From: Fermentibacter danicus
GTDB lineage: Bacteria; Fermentibacterota; Fermentibacteria; Fermentibacterales; Fermentibacteraceae
Length of the DNA: 9,634 bases
Direction of reading: 5' to 3'
NCBI GenBank assembly: GCA_001618615.1
Contig: LKHB01000217.1
Span: forward strand, 1 to 9,634
Part shown: positions 7,501-9,634 of the stretch, piece after piece
How positions within the stretch are numbered: the stretch's first letter is position 1
Layout of the letters: each line of letters opens with the position of its first letter
Notes under the pieces: model-generated
Databases searched by the model: none
The model's input: the letters and a program-made list of their open reading frames with translations, nothing else
Told to the model about the DNA's origin: nothing
Program-made: the position numbers and the translations under genes

Positions 7501-8488
7501 CTGAAGGAGAACGATCCCGAAAGGACGGCGTTCTTCATGGGCACAGCCTCCGGACCCTGCAGGTTTGGACAGTACTGCGCCTACCACAGGATTCTGCTTG
7601 ACAGGGCGGGCTACTCCTCGGTGCCGATCCTGACTTCCTCCTCCCGGGATTCGTACACTTCGGTACCCGGGCTCAATTCTCTCTCCTTCCAGATCGATCT
7701 CCTCAGGGGGACGGTCTGCGCGGACATCCTGAAGGCCGCACTGAGACGCATCAGCCCCTATGAAAAGAGGAAGGGCGATGCCCGGCGCGCCTACGAATCG
7801 AGCATGAAACTGGTCGAGGAGGCGATGGAGTCCGGTGAAGGGCTCCTGGAGGCGATGAAACGNNCGGAACGATCCCTACGCGAATGCCTGGACCGAGGAG
7901 AGGATCGAGGCTCTCGGCGGAGAGGTTCTCCCGACCTGGGTCATGGAGTGGTTCGAATTCGTGAACCACACTTTCCTCCAGAGGTCGATGAGGGCCCGGA
8001 GACCCGCCGACATCATCAAGGGCGCCACCAAGGGATTTTTGATCCGACATGTGAGAAAAACAATGGAACGCCCCTTCCGAAGAATACTTGCCGACAGGCA
8101 TCACTTGTCTGCGGCGGAGATACTGGAGGCTGCGACACCCTACATGCGGGAGAACATCGGGGGAGAAGCGATACTCTGCATCGGGGCCCCGGTGGCGCTG
8201 GCGGGGAAGAGGGCCATATTCGGCGCGGTGAACGTCCTTCCGTTCACGTGTCTTCCCGGAACGATCGTCACCGCAGTGTCCAAGCGCATCCGCCGCGACA
8301 TCCCCTGGCTCCCCTGGCTGAACCTGGCCTTCGACGGCCAGGAGGATACCGACAACGAAGCCAGGATGGAGGCGTTCATGTACCAGGTCAGAGGCGGAGC
8401 CGCACCGTCGGACGGGAGCGTCGAACATCCCGAACACGCGGCCGCCGCAAGCGGCGCATCGGTATCAACACCGGGGAAGGCGGGCTGA
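4535..8488 (+). CDS. Giant fused 2-hydroxyacyl-CoA dehydratase activase / dehydratase-like iron-sulfur protein
   Basis: About 1,315 residues are visible across three gaps; relatives run to roughly 1,400-1,500. Two BadF/BcrA/HgdC-type ASKHA ATPase domains come first. Domain 1 (residues 7-260) has LGIDLGS, GGQDSK, and Cys128 (CAAGTGSF) plus Cys167 (GRCSVF). Domain 2 (313-565) has LGIDVGS, GGQDSK, and Cys437 plus Cys476. The 39-residue Cys spacing matches the pair that bridges a [4Fe-4S] cluster between subunits in HgdC. A Cys motif follows (C593-x2-C-x3-C600, C619). Next come DUF2229/HgdB-like segments with AETCFPVKIAHGH, NFGCGPDSF, GKECYPAI, GPCRFGQYC, VNVLPFTCLPGTI and NLAFDGQEDT. The protein ends in an Ala/Gly/Ser-rich tail. 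Family knowledge: activases spend ATP to push one low-potential electron into a dehydratase-type cluster protein. Here donor and acceptor modules are fused, but the substrate is unknown. It is cytoplasmic and probably oxygen-sensitive. The reading frame breaks only at NN sites (6442, 6650, 7863). Confidence 0.9.
6442..6443. other. Assembly gap (NN) in the activase fusion after the Cys motif
   Basis: Coding shifts from the frame ending KGRNL to the frame starting GFSVALSSPSTGR. In the family a linker and a segment like IGIPR...FPFW...F..LG normally precede GF/V. I estimate about 40-50 missing residues, from memory of relatives. Confidence 0.75.
6650..6651. other. Assembly gap (NN) in the activase fusion after EEAQNCP
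   Basis: Coding moves by one frame from EEAQNCP to RGVRVLSPVLDF. Relatives have a short YVQ-type helix between these blocks, so roughly 10-20 residues are likely missing. Confidence 0.75.
7863..7864. other. Assembly gap (NN) in the activase fusion before RNDPYANAW
   Basis: Coding moves by one frame from LLEAMKR to RNDPYANAWTEE. Relatives have a GIVGEIYVR-like strand directly before N-[DN]-P. At least that segment, about 10-20 residues, appears lost. Confidence 0.75.
8473..8480 (+). promoter_or_regulatory. Ribosome binding site of the aminopeptidase
   Basis: GGGGAAGG ends nine bases before ATG 8490, inside the last codons of the activase gene. With one base between stop and start, the two genes are likely translationally coupled. 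Confidence 0.5.
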
Positions 8489-8489
8489 C

Positions 8490-9634
8490 ATGGCGATCGA
8501 AGACCTGATGAGCTTCCTTGCCTCGTCCCCTACGGCGGGGCACGCCGCCGCTCAGGCGGCCGGTATTCTGGAGAAGGCCGGATTCGAGAGGATAACCGAG
8601 GCGGACTTGTGGGACGCCGGACTGCCAGAAGCCTTCTTCGTCACGAGAGAAACGGGAACGCTCATAGCCGCCAGACGCGGAGTCACCCCCCCGGCCGAAT
8701 CGGGCTTCAGACTCGCCTGCGCCCACACGGATTTCCCCGGGCTTCGGCTCAGGAACAACCCGGTGAGGCCGCTGCTCGGCCACTCGATGCTTTCGGTCGA
8801 GATCTACGGCTCGCCGATACTCCCGACCTGGTTCGACAGGGATCTGGGCATNNTCCGTGTGCAGGATTTCGACGCCGGCCATACATCTGAACCGCGGGGT
8901 CAACGACGAGGGATTCAAGTTCGACAAGGAGGAGCACCTCCAGGCGATGCTCTCCACGGACAGCCTGACGGAGGATGAAATCACCTCCGCCGTCTCGTCC
9001 GCCTGCGGCTGCCAGGTGGACGCGATCGCGGGCTGGAGCGCGCATGTCGTCGATACCCAGCCGCCGTCCCTGACGGGGCTGAAGGGTGAAATCCTGGCTG
9101 CGCAGGGCATCGACGACCTCGCCATGTGCCATGCCGGCCTCGCCGCCATGCTCGATTCCGGGCGGTGCGGGAGAACCTCCGTACTCTGCCTCTTCGACAA
9201 CGAGGAGGTCGGATCCATGACTGGCGCCGGAGCCCAGTCCCGCTTCCTCGACATCGTCCTGGAGAGCCTGGCGGGAAGCCGGAGCGACTACCACAGGGCG
9301 CTTCTCGAAAGCATCATGGTTTCGATCGACGGAGCCCACGGCCTGAGTCCCGTCCATGCCGGAAAGTTCGAGAAGGGGAACCGCCCCGTCATGAACGGCG
9401 GCCCCGTAATAAAGACGAACGCCCAGGAGAGGTATGCGACGAGCGCCCTGACCTGCGCCCACTTCAGGGACTGCGCATCCCGGGCCGGCGTCCCCGTTCA
9501 GATGTTCGCATCCAGGAACGACATCCCGTGCGGCAGCACGATCGGCCCCATGCTCGCCTCCCGGCTCGGCATTCCGTGCGTCGATGCCGGCAATCCGGTG
9601 CTGTCGATGCATTCGATCAGGGAATGCACGGGCA
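8490..9634 (+). CDS. apeB: M18 family metallo-aminopeptidase, C-terminus beyond the window
   Basis: A cytoplasmic di-metal aminopeptidase that removes N-terminal residues, acidic ones preferred in well-studied members. Family members form dodecamers. Before the gap it shows SPTAGHA, then H79-T-D81 of AHTDFPGLRL, and VEIYG-SPILPTWFDRDLG. After the gap come PAIHLNRGVND, the metal-site Asp in QGIDDLAMCHAGL, the catalytic Glu pair in DNEEVGS, SIDGAHG, GPVIKTNAQERYAT, CGSTIGP and MHSIRE with the last His ligand. Order and spacing match Pseudomonas-type ApeB closely. All expected metal and catalytic residues are present. One small departure is GIDD where relatives usually have RLDN. About 30 C-terminal residues lie past the window end, and about 20 are missing at NN 8852-8853, where the frame shifts by one. 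It directly follows the activase stop and reads in the same direction. M18 enzymes are housekeeping peptidases, so the pairing need not be functional. Confidence 0.93.
8852..8853. other. Assembly gap (NN) in the aminopeptidase gene
   Basis: Frame moves by one between WFDRDLG(I/M) and SVCRISTPAIHLNR. ApeB-type proteins have about 21 residues here (AGRV strand and following loop), so about 60-65 bases are probably missing. Confidence 0.8.

Noticed and set aside
6442..7864. Programmed frameshifting or gene decay in the large activase gene
   Set aside because: Every frame change coincides with NN, and coding quality is high on both sides. No slippery sequence is needed to explain it.

Overview
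The window is a stretch of high-GC bacterial chromosome holding two divergent, tightly packed gene clusters and no mobile elements, CRISPR arrays, rRNA or tRNA. By eye the GC content is above 60%, yet AGG is common for Arg and ATA for Ile. The fused activase/dehydratase-like iron-sulfur protein points to an anaerobic or fermentative lineage. I cannot name the phylum. An uncultured or candidate-phylum genome is plausible because the sequence carries six two-base N gaps typical of draft assemblies.

Left half, minus strand (4091 down to 1): a three-gene operon read leftwards. A membrane-anchored alkaline-phosphatase-superfamily phosphodiesterase (2112-4091) overlaps by four bases a Tat-exported paralogue (358-2115). 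That paralogue overlaps by eight bases a small integral membrane protein with an EMC3-like look (1-365, cut by the window edge). All three products would sit in or outside the cytoplasmic membrane, so they look like one envelope module. Its substrate, probably a phosphodiester or phospho-modified envelope component, is unknown.

Divergent intergenic region (4092-4197): contains a perfect minus-strand TATAAT inside a 13-bp palindrome, GAGTAT-T-ATACTC. This is a candidate shared promoter or operator for both clusters.

Right half, plus strand (4198 to 9634): a small lipoprotein (4198-4474), then a very large iron-sulfur protein (4535-8488), then an M18 metallo-aminopeptidase (8490 to the window end). 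The large protein fuses two BadF/BcrA/HgdC-type ATPase domains to a 2-hydroxyacyl-CoA-dehydratase-like region. By analogy with known activases it should couple ATP hydrolysis to low-potential electron transfer, but its substrate is uncharacterised. The aminopeptidase starts one base after its stop codon.

A key caveat is that all six NN positions fall inside genes. At five, the reading frame changes. At five, homology or paralogy also says residues are missing. I read these as assembly gaps of unknown size written as two Ns, so the broken frames are not real frameshifts. Gene boundaries below are drawn across them.
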